NCBI RefSeq assembly: GCF_001428685.1
Contig: NZ_LMIK01000005.1
Coordinates: 453,224 to 517,223 of the forward strand
Direction of reading: 5' to 3'
From: Lysobacter sp. Root76
GTDB lineage: Bacteria; Pseudomonadota; Gammaproteobacteria; Xanthomonadales; Xanthomonadaceae
DNA: 64,000 bases
In this document: piece by piece, positions 37,670 through 48,745 of the stretch
Layout: every line of letters starts with the position of its first letter
Numbering within the stretch: the first letter of the stretch is position 1
The notes under the pieces: generated by a model
Databases searched by the model: none
Seen by the model: the letters and a program-made list of their open reading frames with translations, nothing else
What the model was told of the DNA's origin: nothing
Program-made: the position numbers and the translations under genes

Positions 37670-39232
37670 TCACCAGCTCAGCTTGCGCCGGGCCAGGGCC
37701 GCCGACAGGCCGCGGTACAGCGCTTCGGCATCGGCGACCGGCAGGAAACGGATCCGCAGCGGCGGCGCCAGTGCGGCGGCGCCGGCGGTGTCCAGCCACA
37801 GCGTCGCGGTGCCGCAGCGGCGGTCGATCGGACTGCGGGTGAGCTGCAGCGCCTGCAGCTTGTCGATCTCGGCGAAGCGCCAGTAACGCTGCCACCAGCC
37901 TTCGCGCACCGCGATCAGCTCGGTGTTGAGGGCGTAGCCGAGCCGGCGCGCGCGCTGGCGCGCCTTGAGCGCGGCCCAGGGCAGCCACAGCAGGGCGAGC
38001 AGGCCCCAGGCGCCGAAGCGCAGGCACAGCAGGCCGGTGATTGCGGCCAGCCAGGGCAGGCCGGGCAGGAACAAGCGCCACCAGCTCGCCAACGGCAAGG
38101 CGCGCCAGTCCAGGCTAGCCCAGCCGGCCTTCGGCAGCAGATGTTCGATCAGCGACTCGCACGCGGCGGCGGTCGCGACCGGCGCCAGTTCGCGCAGCGC
38201 ACGCTCCTGCTGCTGGTCGTCGCCGACCGCGGTTTCGATCTCCAGACTGCGCCGGCGCAGCAGCCGGTGCATCAGGCCCTCGCGCAGCGTCCAGGCCTGG
38301 ATCCGCCGGCGCGAGGCGCTGGTGCGCCAGCGCGCCAGCAGGCCGCGTTCGACGGTGAGGCGACGGCCGTGCTCGGTCAGGCTGAAGCCGTAGTACTGCA
38401 GCAGGGCCAGCAGCATCGACAGCACCCGCACCAGGCCGATGAACAGCCCCGCCAGCACCAGCGCGCCGAGCAGGTACTGCGGCGGGCCGAAGTGGTGCTC
38501 GCTGGTCCAGCCGAACAGCGACAGGATCAGGTGCCGGGTCGTGCTGGGCATGATGCCGCCGGGGATGAGGTCGCGGCTGTAGGGCATGAACGCGGCGATG
38601 CCGGCGCCGACCACGAACATGCCGCGGTTGTTGACCACGCCCACGCGCAGCACGTCGCCCAGCGACATCGTCAGCAGCGGCGCGGCGGCCGGCTCATCGA
38701 CCGCGCCGGCGGCATCCTCGCTCGCGCCGCGACGCCGTACCAGCGCTTCCAGGGCCAAAGCGTCGGACAGCTTGAGCACGCGCATCTCGGCTTCGGGCTT
38801 GTGCCCGCCGGCCGATTCCAGCCGCACCTCGGCCACGCCGAACACGCGGTGCAATGCGGACTGCCGCAGCGCGACGTTGTGGATGCGCGCGAACGGGATC
38901 ACCCGCAAGCTGCGTTCGAGCAGGCCGCTGCGCACCACCAGGCTGTCGCCGGTGGCGCCGTAGCGGTAGGTGAAGTACTGCCATAGCGCCAGCATCACCA
39001 GCACGCCGACCACGAGCAGCGACCACAGCTCGTTGCGATCGCCGCGCCCGAACACCAGCAGCGCGATCAGCGGCACGATGAACTGCTTGAGCTGCTGCAG
39101 CAGCACGAACAGCCACGACATCGGGTGCAGCCGGCGCTCGGCGCTGGCGGCTTCCGCCGCGGTCGGCGCGGCCGGTCCGGAGGCTGCGGCGCCCGGGGTG
39201 GGGTCGCCGGCGCCGGGATCAGACATCGTCAT
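37670..39232 (-). CDS. Bacterial PH-domain membrane protein (YdbT-like)
   Basis: The protein has 520 residues with pairs of membrane helices alternating with three bacterial PH-like (bPH_2) domains; the clearest is YRYGATGDSLVVRSGLLERS, then IPFARIHNVALRQSALHRVFGVAEV. The E. coli and Bacillus YdbT proteins have the same layout and work with a short YdbS partner. In Bacillus the pair affects bacteriocin resistance; here the role is unknown. The start overlaps the stop of the YdbS-like gene. The second ATG at 39226 is an alternative. Confidence 0.85.
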   Translation of the reverse strand: MTMSDPGAGDPTPGAAASGPAAPTAAEAASAERRLHPMSWLFVLLQQLKQFIVPLIALLVFGRGDRNELWSLLVVGVLVMLALWQYFTYRYGATGDSLVVRSGLLERSLRVIPFARIHNVALRQSALHRVFGVAEVRLESAGGHKPEAEMRVLKLSDALALEALVRRRGASEDAAGAVDEPAAAPLLTMSLGDVLRVGVVNNRGMFVVGAGIAAFMPYSRDLIPGGIMPSTTRHLILSLFGWTSEHHFGPPQYLLGALVLAGLFIGLVRVLSMLLALLQYYGFSLTEHGRRLTVERGLLARWRTSASRRRIQAWTLREGLMHRLLRRRSLEIETAVGDDQQQERALRELAPVATAAACESLIEHLLPKAGWASLDWRALPLASWWRLFLPGLPWLAAITGLLCLRFGAWGLLALLWLPWAALKARQRARRLGYALNTELIAVREGWWQRYWRFAEIDKLQALQLTRSPIDRRCGTATLWLDTAGAAALAPPLRIRFLPVADAEALYRGLSAALARRKLSW

Positions 39233-39749
39233 CGAGATCGATCTGCCGGCCCAGGCGGTCGCGCAGGCGCTGCGCGTCCTCGGCGTCGAGGTGCGGCACC
39301 TGGACCGAGCTGTGGCGGGTGCCGGCGGTGTGCACGACCAGGGTCGCCAGCCTGCGCCGGCGCTGCCAGGGCCCGTGCTTGAGGTCCAGGTGCTGCACGC
39401 GCGTGATCGGCACCCGGGTCTCGCGCTGCCACAGGCGACCGCGGCGCACCGCCAGGCCGTGATCGTCCAGGCGCCAGTAGGTGTAGCGGAACTGCTTGGT
39501 GCCTATCCATATCCCGGCGGCGATGCCCAGCAGCGCGCCGGTGCCGCCGGCGGCGATGCCCGCGGCCATGCCCAGGCCCAGGGTCGCGGTGATCACCCCG
39601 GCCACGCCGAACAGTATCGCCAGCGAGATCGAGGTACCGAGCACGAACAGCGGGCGCGCGCGCAGCGGCAGCGACTGCCAGGCGGGTTCGCCCTCGACGG
39701 CGGTGGCGGGCGCGGCGGACGGGTCGGAGTCGGATCGCGTTTCGCTCAT
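39219..39749 (-). CDS. Bacterial PH-domain protein (YdbS-like)
   Basis: The protein has 176 residues: two adjacent membrane helices (FVLGTSISLAILFGVAG and GIAAGGTGALLGIAAGIWIG) followed by one bPH_2 domain (YTYWRLDDHGLAVRRGRL, RVPITRVQHLDLKHGPWQRR). It forms a cassette with the YdbT-like gene just downstream. Its start overlaps the stop of the Sel1-like gene (ATGA), so three proteins are likely translated from one message. Confidence 0.85.
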   Translation of the reverse strand: MSETRSDSDPSAAPATAVEGEPAWQSLPLRARPLFVLGTSISLAILFGVAGVITATLGLGMAAGIAAGGTGALLGIAAGIWIGTKQFRYTYWRLDDHGLAVRRGRLWQRETRVPITRVQHLDLKHGPWQRRRRLATLVVHTAGTRHSSVQVPHLDAEDAQRLRDRLGRQIDLDDDV

Positions 39750-41179
39750 TCGCCTGGCAGCTCGAAGTAGTTGTAGTCCTGCACCCAGTCCTTGCCGCGC
39801 TTGTAGTCGTTCAGGCGCTGCTTCATGCGGCGGGCGCTGTCGACGTCGTCGCCGCCGAGCTTGGCGATCGCGCGTCGCTGATAGTCGCCGGCTTCGGCGA
39901 AACGCGCATTGGCGGCGTAGGCGGCGGCCACGGTGTCGAGTTCGCCGGCGCCGATGGTGTCGGCGCGCTCGATCATGTACGCGGCCAGCTCCAGCGCGCG
40001 CTTGGGATCGCGTTGGTCGGGGATGGGGCAGGTGGCCAGGTACCACACACGCTCGTTGCGGCCGGCCTTCGCGCCGGCGTCTTCCGCGCGCGCGGCCCAT
40101 TCCTCGGCGCGCTTGCAGTCGCGCGGGCCGCCGACACCGTTGAACGTGAAGGTGGCCGTGCTGACCATGGCGTCGGCGATGCCGCCCTCGGCGGCGCGGC
40201 GCGAATGCACGGCCATGCGGTTCAGGACGTCGGGCGGCGCGACCTTGCCCTTGGCCGGCCGGTAGGTTTCGGTCAGCGCCAGCAGCGCCAACAGGGAGGC
40301 CTGAGTATTGCCCTTGTCGCTGGCCTGCTCGAGCAGCTTCAGGCCGCGCGGCTTGTCCTGCGGGGCGTACTCGGGCTTCGCGCCGCTGTACAGCAGCGCG
40401 CCCAGGCCGAGCATCGCCAGATCTTCGCCATCGGCCGCCTTGCGTTCGGTGGCGAGCATGCGGCTGCGGTAGCTGTCCCGGTAGTCCGGCCAGATCTCGT
40501 TGAGGCGCGTGCGCGCAGCCGCGTCGTCGCGCAGCGGGCGGTCCAGGTCCGACAGCGTGACCACGGGCATGAGTTCGCCCACCAGGTCGTTCAGGAGGAG
40601 CTCCATCATCTCGTTCTCGCTCAGGCCGGACTTGCGCAGCTCCTGGTCGAAAAGGATGGTGTTGTCCACGACCATGGATTCGAAACGAACCTTCCACTGT
40701 CCGTTTTCGCGCTTGAACTCCGGGCCGTACTGGTACTGCTCGCCGTTCGGCGGCCCGAGCTCGCCGATCGCGCGATCGCCGGGGATCAGCGTCACGTGGG
40801 TGATCGTGGGCAGGCGTTCGCCCTCGTCGCGCGGGCCCAGGCCGTAAACGTTGATCTTGGTGCAGTGGCGGGCGACGCCCTCGCCGTCGAGCGCGGCGAG
40901 CTTGGCTTCGTCCAGGGTCGCGCGCATCGCATACACCGGTGCGCGCTCGGTCATGGGAATCCGGCGTACCTGGTCGGGCGAGGCGTACAAGGCCGCGTCG
41001 CGCAGGAAGGTCATGTAGCGCAGGCTGTCCTGGCTGAGCAGGGCGACGCTGTCGGGGTCCCTTTCGCTGCTCAGTTGGGCGAAACGGTCCCAGGCCTGGC
41101 TCACCGCATTCATGTCCTCCAGCTCGTCCGCCATCGCCGGCGCGGCGAGCAGCGCCAAACACAGGATCCAACCACGCAT
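39746..41179 (-). CDS. Exported protein with Sel1-like repeats
   Basis: The protein has 477 residues: a signal peptide (WILCLALLAAPAMAD), an N-terminal region of about 200 residues with no recognised family, and a helical C-terminal half with Sel1-type TPR repeats (LKLLEQASDKGNTQASLLALL, EGGIADAMVSTATFTFNGVGG). Such repeats mediate protein contacts in the periplasm. The ATG at 41179 follows GGGGA by four to five bases. It heads the PH-domain operon. Confidence 0.75.
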   Translation of the reverse strand: MRGWILCLALLAAPAMADELEDMNAVSQAWDRFAQLSSERDPDSVALLSQDSLRYMTFLRDAALYASPDQVRRIPMTERAPVYAMRATLDEAKLAALDGEGVARHCTKINVYGLGPRDEGERLPTITHVTLIPGDRAIGELGPPNGEQYQYGPEFKRENGQWKVRFESMVVDNTILFDQELRKSGLSENEMMELLLNDLVGELMPVVTLSDLDRPLRDDAAARTRLNEIWPDYRDSYRSRMLATERKAADGEDLAMLGLGALLYSGAKPEYAPQDKPRGLKLLEQASDKGNTQASLLALLALTETYRPAKGKVAPPDVLNRMAVHSRRAAEGGIADAMVSTATFTFNGVGGPRDCKRAEEWAARAEDAGAKAGRNERVWYLATCPIPDQRDPKRALELAAYMIERADTIGAGELDTVAAAYAANARFAEAGDYQRRAIAKLGGDDVDSARRMKQRLNDYKRGKDWVQDYNYFELPGE

Positions 41180-41253
41180 CCGCTTCCCCTTGAGTCGTTG
41201 AGTCCGGCGCGGCGCCGGAATTCGCTTGTCGCGTCGCGCAGCGCAGCGGCCGC

Positions 41254-42171
41254 TCAGCGATTCCAGTACGGGTTTTCCTCGCCCGAACCCGGCGGTCGCA
41301 GCGTATAGCGTTTGTAGGTCCACTGGTATTGCGCCGGGTCGCGGCGCGCGATGCGTTCGACCGCGGCATTGAGCGCGGTGGTGGCGACCACCAGGTCGGC
41401 GTCGCCGATCTGCGCCGGCGCCGGTTCGATGCGCAGCGCGAAGCCGGGCGCGCCGGTGTGGGTGTCGATGCGCTCGCAGTAGGCGAACAGCACGGTCGCG
41501 CCGGTGCGGCCGGCGAGGCGGCCGAGCAGGGTCATGGTCAGCGCCGGTACGCCGAAGAACGGCGCGAACTCGCCGTCGCCGGCCTTGGGCTGCTGGTCAG
41601 GCAGGATCCCGGTCACGCCGCCGGCGTTGAGCAGTTTCCACAGCTGGCGCACCGCCGGGCCCTCGGCGCGGATCTGGGTGACCCGGTCGGGCGCGTCGGC
41701 GCGGACCAGGTTCAGGAACGCCTCGCCGATCTTCGACTCCGGCGGCCGGTACAGGATCGCCAGCGGCGTGCGCGAGGCCAGCCACTGGTTCAACAGCTCC
41801 CAATTGCCGTAATGCGGCGCGGCCACGATCACCCCGCGGCCGGCGGCGATGGCCGCGTCGAACAGCTCGGTGCCGTGGGTCTCGCGCAGCAGGCCCAGGT
41901 TTTCCTGGTGCGGCCGGGTCCACAGGCGCAGGGTCTCCAGGATCTGGCGGCCGGTGGTGCGCAGGATCGCGCGGTGCCACTGCGCGCGCTCGGCCGGCAG
42001 CAGCTCCGGGTAGGCCAGTTCCAGGTTGATCCGGGCGACCCGGCTCTCGCGGCCGTCGCGCCAGCGCCAGGCCGCGGCGACGAGGTCGCCCAGGCGCAGC
42101 AGCCAGGACCAGGGCAGGCGCGCGAGCGCGGAGGCGAGCAGGTACAGCACACGGGCGACGAATCGGGTCAT
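41254..42171 (-). CDS. LpxL/HtrB-type lipid A acyltransferase
   Basis: The protein has 305 residues starting MTRFVARVLYLLASALARLP, with an N-terminal membrane segment. The catalytic HxxxxE appears as HYGNWE, and NRxxxR-like and LPDQQPKAGDG motifs follow in order. It adds a secondary acyl chain to lipid A on the inner membrane. It diverges from dtd. Confidence 0.91.
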   Translation of the reverse strand: MTRFVARVLYLLASALARLPWSWLLRLGDLVAAAWRWRDGRESRVARINLELAYPELLPAERAQWHRAILRTTGRQILETLRLWTRPHQENLGLLRETHGTELFDAAIAAGRGVIVAAPHYGNWELLNQWLASRTPLAILYRPPESKIGEAFLNLVRADAPDRVTQIRAEGPAVRQLWKLLNAGGVTGILPDQQPKAGDGEFAPFFGVPALTMTLLGRLAGRTGATVLFAYCERIDTHTGAPGFALRIEPAPAQIGDADLVVATTALNAAVERIARRDPAQYQWTYKRYTLRPPGSGEENPYWNR

Positions 42172-42336
42172 CGCGTCAGTCTAGCCGGCGCGGGCGGATC
42201 GGCCGGTGCGCGGGCTGGCCAGTGCGGGCTGATCGGTGCGAGCTCGTCGGAAGCGGGCTGGTCGGTTCAGGCTGGCCGGATGCGGCCGGCCCGGGCGACA
42301 CTGTGCGGCCCGTCGCCGAACCGCAGGACCCGCCCC

Positions 42337-42777
42337 GTGCTCAGCCTGATCCAGCGCGTGACCCAGGCCGCCGTGACCGTCGACGGCGAGACCGTCGGGG
42401 CGATCGGGCCCGGCCTGCTGGCCCTGGTCGGGGTCGAACCCGGCGACGGCGAGGCCCAGATCCTGCGCATGGCCGAGCGCCTGCTCGGCTACCGGGTCTT
42501 CGCCGACGCGGCCGGGCGCATGAACCTGGGCCTGGGCGACACCGGCGGCGGCCTGCTCCTGGTCAGCCAGTTCACCCTGGCCGCCGACACCCGCAGCGGC
42601 ATGCGCCCGGGCTTCAGCACCGCGGCCGCGCCGGAACTGGCTGAACCGATATTCAACCGGCTGGCGGCCATCTGCCGGGACCGTCACGCCGGGGGGGTGG
42701 AAACCGGGCGGTTCGGTGCCCATATGGTGATCAGCCTGGTCAACGACGGCCCGGTCACCTTCCTCCTCCGGTCCTAG
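42337..42777 (+). CDS. dtd: D-aminoacyl-tRNA deacylase
   Basis: Dtd removes D-amino acids (and glycine) wrongly loaded on tRNA. The 146 residues agree with E. coli Dtd (145). The signature SQFTLAADTRSG and the C-terminal NDGPVTFLL (Gly-cisPro-type) motif are present. It starts at a GTG at 42337 with AGGA nine bases upstream, giving the usual MLSLIQRVTQAAVTVDG. rpoD follows on the same strand. Confidence 0.96.
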   Translation: MLSLIQRVTQAAVTVDGETVGAIGPGLLALVGVEPGDGEAQILRMAERLLGYRVFADAAGRMNLGLGDTGGGLLLVSQFTLAADTRSGMRPGFSTAAAPELAEPIFNRLAAICRDRHAGGVETGRFGAHMVISLVNDGPVTFLLRS

Positions 42778-42801
42778 ATCGGGCCCGAGCCGGCCCGGCC
42801 T

Positions 42802-42809
42802 GCTATACT
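42802..42809 (+). promoter_or_regulatory. Extended -10 promoter of rpoD
   Basis: TGC followed directly by TATACT at 42804-42809 makes an extended -10 element 40 bases before the rpoD start. No -35 consensus is seen. Confidence 0.55.
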
Positions 42810-42849
42810 GGAACGTTCCCTAGACCTACAAGCGCGGGTGGCGCAGCCC

Positions 42850-44706
<1,857 letters not shown>

Positions 44707-44727
44707 AGCTGGCGTTGCGGCGGTACG

Positions 44728-44755
44728 AAAAAGCCCCGCCGATGCGGGGCTTTTT
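44728..44755 (+). terminator. Intrinsic terminator after rpoD
   Basis: The stem AAAAAGCCCCGC/GCGGGGCTTTTT with a four-base loop (CGAT) starts 22 bases after the rpoD stop; its T-rich end continues to 44759. Confidence 0.95.
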
Positions 44756-44783
44756 CTTTGGGGATTCGTCGCGGTGGTGGCGC

Positions 44784-44970
44784 CATCGCGGCTTACGCTG
44801 CTCCCAAAAAAGGCCGTGCCGTAGGGTAGGAGCGGCGTGAGCCGCGACCGCGCAATACAGCGACGACGAAAGCTCCGGTGCTAGCTGGCATTGGGTCGCG
44901 GCTCACGCCGCTCCTACCCCAAGGCCGGGCGTCGCCGCCTACTGTGGGAGCGGCGTAAGCCGCGATCGAT
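44784..44970. repeat. Cluster of REP-like arms
   Basis: A partial arm at 44784-44805, a complete pair (GTAGGAGCGGCGTGAGCC at 44826, inverted arm ending at 44917), and a lone arm (CTGTGGGAGCGGCGTAAGCC) at 44942. The cluster fills most of the 279-base gap between rpoD and the SnoaL-like gene. Confidence 0.85.
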
Positions 44971-44985
44971 TCTCCGGGCGCCAGC

Positions 44986-45357
44986 TCAACCCACGTCGTA
45001 GAAGAACTGCTCGTGCACGATCTTGCCGTCGCGCACGCGATAGACGCAGATCTCGGACATGTCGATGCGGCCCCTGCCCTTCATGGTCACGTCCAAGCGC
45101 ATGGACAGGCTGAACCAATTGCCCGCGACCACTGGGTCGCTGACGCTGCTGCCGTGCATGGTTTCGATGCCTTCGTTGAACTTGCGGCCCTTCTCGCGGA
45201 TCGCGTCCATGCCGCGCACGTTGCCCAGCGCTTCCGGGGGCAGGCCTTCGGGCTCGATGCTGACGGCGTCGTCGGCATACAGCTCGACCTGGGCCTGCTC
45301 GTACTCGCCCTGGCGGCACAGCTCGACCAGGCGTTGCGCGATCTGTTCGGTATTCAT
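44986..45357 (-). CDS. SnoaL/NTF2-like fold protein
   Basis: A protein of 123 residues with the cone-shaped NTF2-like pattern: helix IAQRLVELCRQGEYEQAQVELY, then strands including AVSIEP, GNWFSLSMRLDV, MSEICVYRVRDGKIVHEQFFY. This fold serves as ketosteroid isomerase, cyclase or ligand binder; the role here is unknown. AAGGA lies nine bases before the ATG. The operon partner, if any, is not seen. Confidence 0.82.
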   Translation of the reverse strand: MNTEQIAQRLVELCRQGEYEQAQVELYADDAVSIEPEGLPPEALGNVRGMDAIREKGRKFNEGIETMHGSSVSDPVVAGNWFSLSMRLDVTMKGRGRIDMSEICVYRVRDGKIVHEQFFYDVG

Positions 45358-45499
45358 GGGGGCATTCCTTTGGGGGAGGAACCGCAGCTTACGCCCAGGC
45401 TGCTGACAGCGTGTTGTCAGGGGCCTGCGCCCGCGCCGGCGGCTTGCGATGTCGGGGCGGGCGCGGCATTGTCCGATCCAGCGCACCAGGAAGCCGCGA

Positions 45500-45967
45500 A
45501 TGTCGGACGACAACCCCTACCAACCGCCCAGCGTAGCCGTGCACGATGTCGCCCAGGCCGACCCGAGGGCGCGCCTGTACAGCGTCGCCGGCATCACCCT
45601 GGCGGCCTTCGTGGGCAGCGCCTTTGCCGGCGGTTTGCTGATGGCGCTCAACTACCGCTCGCTGGGTGAGCCGATCAAGGCGCGCAACGCACTGGTGCTG
45701 GCGTTCTTCGCGACCGCGGCGGTGCTGGCGCTGGCCATGGTGCTGCCGGAATCGGTGCCGGGCCTGGCATTCGTGCTGCCGCAGTTGCTGGTCGTGCAGA
45801 TGCTGGCGCGCAAGCTGCAGGGCGTAGCGATCGGTGCGCACCAGGCGCGCGGCGCGGCGATGCATTCGAACTGGCTCGCCTTCGGCATTTCGTTGCTGGT
45901 GGCCGCGGCGCTGGTCGCGATCGCCGTGGTCGTGGTGTTCCTGCTGCCGGCATCGCTACTGGCCTGA
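45500..45967 (+). CDS. Small four-helix membrane protein
   Basis: The protein has 155 residues starting MSDDNPYQPPSVAVHD, a short NPYQPP-type head found in many small membrane proteins of this group. Four hydrophobic helices follow. No family function is recognised. It converges with the GH47 gene. Confidence 0.65.
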   Translation: MSDDNPYQPPSVAVHDVAQADPRARLYSVAGITLAAFVGSAFAGGLLMALNYRSLGEPIKARNALVLAFFATAAVLALAMVLPESVPGLAFVLPQLLVVQMLARKLQGVAIGAHQARGAAMHSNWLAFGISLLVAAALVAIAVVVVFLLPASLLA

Positions 45968-46008
45968 CGCTAGCGGCGCCGCGCCGTCCCGGTTCGCGCA
46001 CTCGACTC

Positions 46009-47499
46009 TCAGTCGGCCCGCTTCCAGGTCGCCCGGATCGGATGCGCCTCGGTGTTGAGCACCACTGCCTGCGGATCCAGCGTCGCCGGCGGCGCGAACA
46101 GCAGATAGAAGTACTTGAAGGTCTCGGCGAGCACGAAGCTCTCCATGTCGTCCGCCTGCTCCTTGCTGACCACGTTCTTCAGCGAGGCGTAGCCGGCCTC
46201 GGTGCGGGTGTAGCGGACGAAGTCGTCGAACAGCGAACGGCCCATGCTGCGGTAGCGCGCATCGCCGGTCAGGCGATACAGGTACCAGGTCGACTCGACG
46301 ATCTCCGGCCGCAGCGGGTAGCCGGCCGAGGTCACCTCGCGCTTGCGGTAGTCGTAGGCCTCCGGTTCGATGCCGTGCGCGTTCCACATCGCGAACGAAG
46401 ACTCCTGCAGGCGCCGTGCGCGTTCGATGTTGCCCGACAGCGCCAGCAGGCCGGGATAGAACGCGTCCAGCGCGCCGTAACGGCTGGCCAGGCGCTGGCC
46501 GCTGTGCATGTCGACATGGCCGTACCAGAGCGCGCCGTTCACCTCTTCGCCGTAGTAGCGGTCGGCGGCGGCGACGCTGGTCTTCCACATCGCCAGGCAA
46601 TCCTGGTCGCCGAACAGCTGCCAGCACTTCCACAGATACTCGTAATAGGAATCCACGCGCGCGCCGATATGGCTGCGGGTGTTGGTCCACTGCCCGCTGA
46701 CCACGTCGAAGCGCTCGCCGACCAGGCCGATCTTGGAGCGGCGCTTATAGGTTTCCACCAGTGCGCGCTTGGCTTTGGCGTAGTACACCGGATTGCCGGT
46801 GAGCTTGCTCAGGGTGCCGTATTCGATCAGCAGGGTGCCGGCCTCGGCCGGATTGCTCTCGTTGCCGTGGGCCTTGCCGCTGCGCAGGTTGATGTAGACA
46901 TAGGGCAGGCCGGTGGGCGAGTCGAAGGCCGGCAGCAGGCGATCGCCCAGGTCGGTGGCGAGCTTGAGCAGGCGTTCGTCGCCGCTGAGCTGATAGCCCG
47001 AGAGCAGGCCGCCGAGCAGGCGGATCACGATCTCGAAATGCTTGACGTCGAGGTCGCGGTCGAACGAGAGCCGGGTCGCGATCAGTTCGCGCGCCTCGTC
47101 GGCTTCCTGGTCCAGGCCCATCAGGATCATGGTGTCGAGCGCGTCCACCGGCGTCATCAGCAGCGATTCGCCGTACCAGTCGTGCGCGCCCTTGCTCAGC
47201 GGCTTGAGCGCGTCGTGGCCCCAGGCGTAGCGCTTGTAGCCGTTCCAGGCGTGCAGGAATTCGGCCTTGACCCGCGCCGCGTCGCGCGCGGCGGCGGCTT
47301 CGTAGGCGATGTCGGTAGGGGCTTTCGACGCCGCGGCCGCCGTCAGGGGGGATGCGGCCGCGGCAGCGATCGCCGAGAACGCGGGGGCAGGGGACGCTTG
47401 CGCAAGCGGCGTCCCGGACCAGGCAGTCGCAGGCAGGGCGAGCGATACGCAAAGCAGCAGGGCGCAGGCGCGCGCGCGGGACGGCAACGGCAACGGCAT
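46009..47499 (-). CDS. Secreted GH47 alpha-mannosidase
   Basis: GH47 enzymes are inverting alpha-1,2-mannosidases best known from eukaryotic N-glycan trimming; bacterial ones are uncommon. The 496 residues have a signal peptide (ALLLCVSLALPATAWSG), an Ala-rich spacer, then the family's motifs in order: WNGYKRYAWGHDALKPLSK, LMTPVDALDTMILMGL, FEIVIRLLGGLLSGYQLSGD, FDSPTGLPY, RPEIVESTWYLYRLTGD, and the terminal LNTEAHP with the Ca2+-binding Thr. GGAG lies seven bases upstream. It is the last gene of the mannoside operon, 16 bases after the isomerase. Confidence 0.92.
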   Translation of the reverse strand: MPLPLPSRARACALLLCVSLALPATAWSGTPLAQASPAPAFSAIAAAAASPLTAAAASKAPTDIAYEAAAARDAARVKAEFLHAWNGYKRYAWGHDALKPLSKGAHDWYGESLLMTPVDALDTMILMGLDQEADEARELIATRLSFDRDLDVKHFEIVIRLLGGLLSGYQLSGDERLLKLATDLGDRLLPAFDSPTGLPYVYINLRSGKAHGNESNPAEAGTLLIEYGTLSKLTGNPVYYAKAKRALVETYKRRSKIGLVGERFDVVSGQWTNTRSHIGARVDSYYEYLWKCWQLFGDQDCLAMWKTSVAAADRYYGEEVNGALWYGHVDMHSGQRLASRYGALDAFYPGLLALSGNIERARRLQESSFAMWNAHGIEPEAYDYRKREVTSAGYPLRPEIVESTWYLYRLTGDARYRSMGRSLFDDFVRYTRTEAGYASLKNVVSKEQADDMESFVLAETFKYFYLLFAPPATLDPQAVVLNTEAHPIRATWKRAD

Positions 47500-47515
47500 C
47501 TTCGGTCTCCGGGGA

Positions 47516-48745
47516 TCAGCGGGGGCGCAGCAGTTCCAGCGCGTCGTAGCAGGCGCCCATGGTGTGGTAGTCGGTCTTGCCGGCCGGACTCTTCTCGTCG
47601 CTGTACTTGCGGTTCTCGCGATCGAGGATGCGGAACCATGCGCCGTGTTCGTGATCGACGAAATGACGCCAGCTGTAGGCCCACAGGCGCTGATACCAGT
47701 CCCAGTAGCGCACCTGTCCGGTGCGGTGCGCCAGGCGAGCGGCCGCGGCCAGCGACTCGGCCTGGACCCAGAAATACTTGTCGTCGTCGCAGACCGCGCC
47801 GTCGGGATCGAAGCCGTAGCACAGGCCGCCATGGCGCTCGTCCCAGGAATGCGCGATCGCGGTGTCGAACAAGTGTTGCGCGGTCGGCAGCAGCCAATCG
47901 ACCGGCGCGCCGCGCTCCTGCGCATGCTGGTCCAGGATCAGCAGCAGCTTGGCCCATTCGGTCTGGTGCCCGGACTGGAAACCCCAGGGCCGGAACAGGT
48001 GTTTGGGATCGTCGCGGTGATAGTCCCAGTCGACGTTCCAGTCGCGGTCGTAGTGCTCCCACACCAGCCCGCCGGCGAGCGCGGCCTGGCGTCGGGTCAT
48101 CTGGCTGGCCACGGTGCGCGCGCGGTAGTAGTAGCGCGATTCGCCGCTGGCTTCGTACGCCGCGATCAAGGCCTCGCACAAATGCATGTTGGCGTTCTGA
48201 CCGCGGTAGTCGGAGAAGCGCCAGTTGGCGTCGGCTTCGTCGCGGTAGAGACCGGCGTCCTCGTCCCAGAACCAGGTTTCCAGCAACTGCCAGGTTTCTT
48301 CCAGCCACGGTGCGGCCTCGGCGATGCCGCCCTTGAGCGCACTGGCATAGGCCAGCATCACGAAGGCGACGCCGTAGGCATGGTTGGTGCGGTCTTCGGC
48401 GACGCCGTCGCGCAGGGTCCAGGCATAGCCGCCGCCGACCGGATCGCGATGGGCCTGGCGCAGATAGCGCAGGCCATGGCGCGCCGCTTCGCGATAGTCC
48501 TCGCTGTCGAACTCGCGCGCGGCCATGGCGTAGTTGAAGACGAAGCGGGTACTGCTGACCAGGTGCCGGTGCGAGGCGTCGTAGACGCTGCCGTCGTCGC
48601 GGAAGTAGTGGAAGTAGCCGCCGGCCGGGTCGATCGCGCGCGGATGATAGAACGCCATGGTGTCGGCGATGTGCGCGCGCAGAAAGGCGGGATCGCGGAA
48701 ATCCGGCAGGGCGCCGTCGCGGACGGGGGCGTCGTAGCGGCTCAT
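47516..48745 (-). CDS. AGE-family sugar isomerase/epimerase, likely mannose isomerase
   Basis: The protein has 409 residues of (alpha/alpha)6-barrel type, as in N-acylglucosamine 2-epimerase and YihS/ManI. Seen: STRFVFNYAMAAREFD, DRTNHAYGVAFVMLAYA, and FQSGHQTEWAKLLLILD with the catalytic His region. With a PfkB kinase and mannosidases beside it, mannose-to-fructose isomerisation is the likely reaction; mannose 2-epimerisation is a second option. Its ATG overlaps the kinase stop (ATGA). Confidence 0.86.
   Translation of the reverse strand: MSRYDAPVRDGALPDFRDPAFLRAHIADTMAFYHPRAIDPAGGYFHYFRDDGSVYDASHRHLVSSTRFVFNYAMAAREFDSEDYREAARHGLRYLRQAHRDPVGGGYAWTLRDGVAEDRTNHAYGVAFVMLAYASALKGGIAEAAPWLEETWQLLETWFWDEDAGLYRDEADANWRFSDYRGQNANMHLCEALIAAYEASGESRYYYRARTVASQMTRRQAALAGGLVWEHYDRDWNVDWDYHRDDPKHLFRPWGFQSGHQTEWAKLLLILDQHAQERGAPVDWLLPTAQHLFDTAIAHSWDERHGGLCYGFDPDGAVCDDDKYFWVQAESLAAAARLAHRTGQVRYWDWYQRLWAYSWRHFVDHEHGAWFRILDRENRKYSDEKSPAGKTDYHTMGACYDALELLRPR

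Noticed and set aside
35525-38986. A 1153-codon open frame on the plus strand
   Set aside because: It lies antisense to the WaaE-like and PH-domain genes and out of frame with the TagB-like gene, with no family features.
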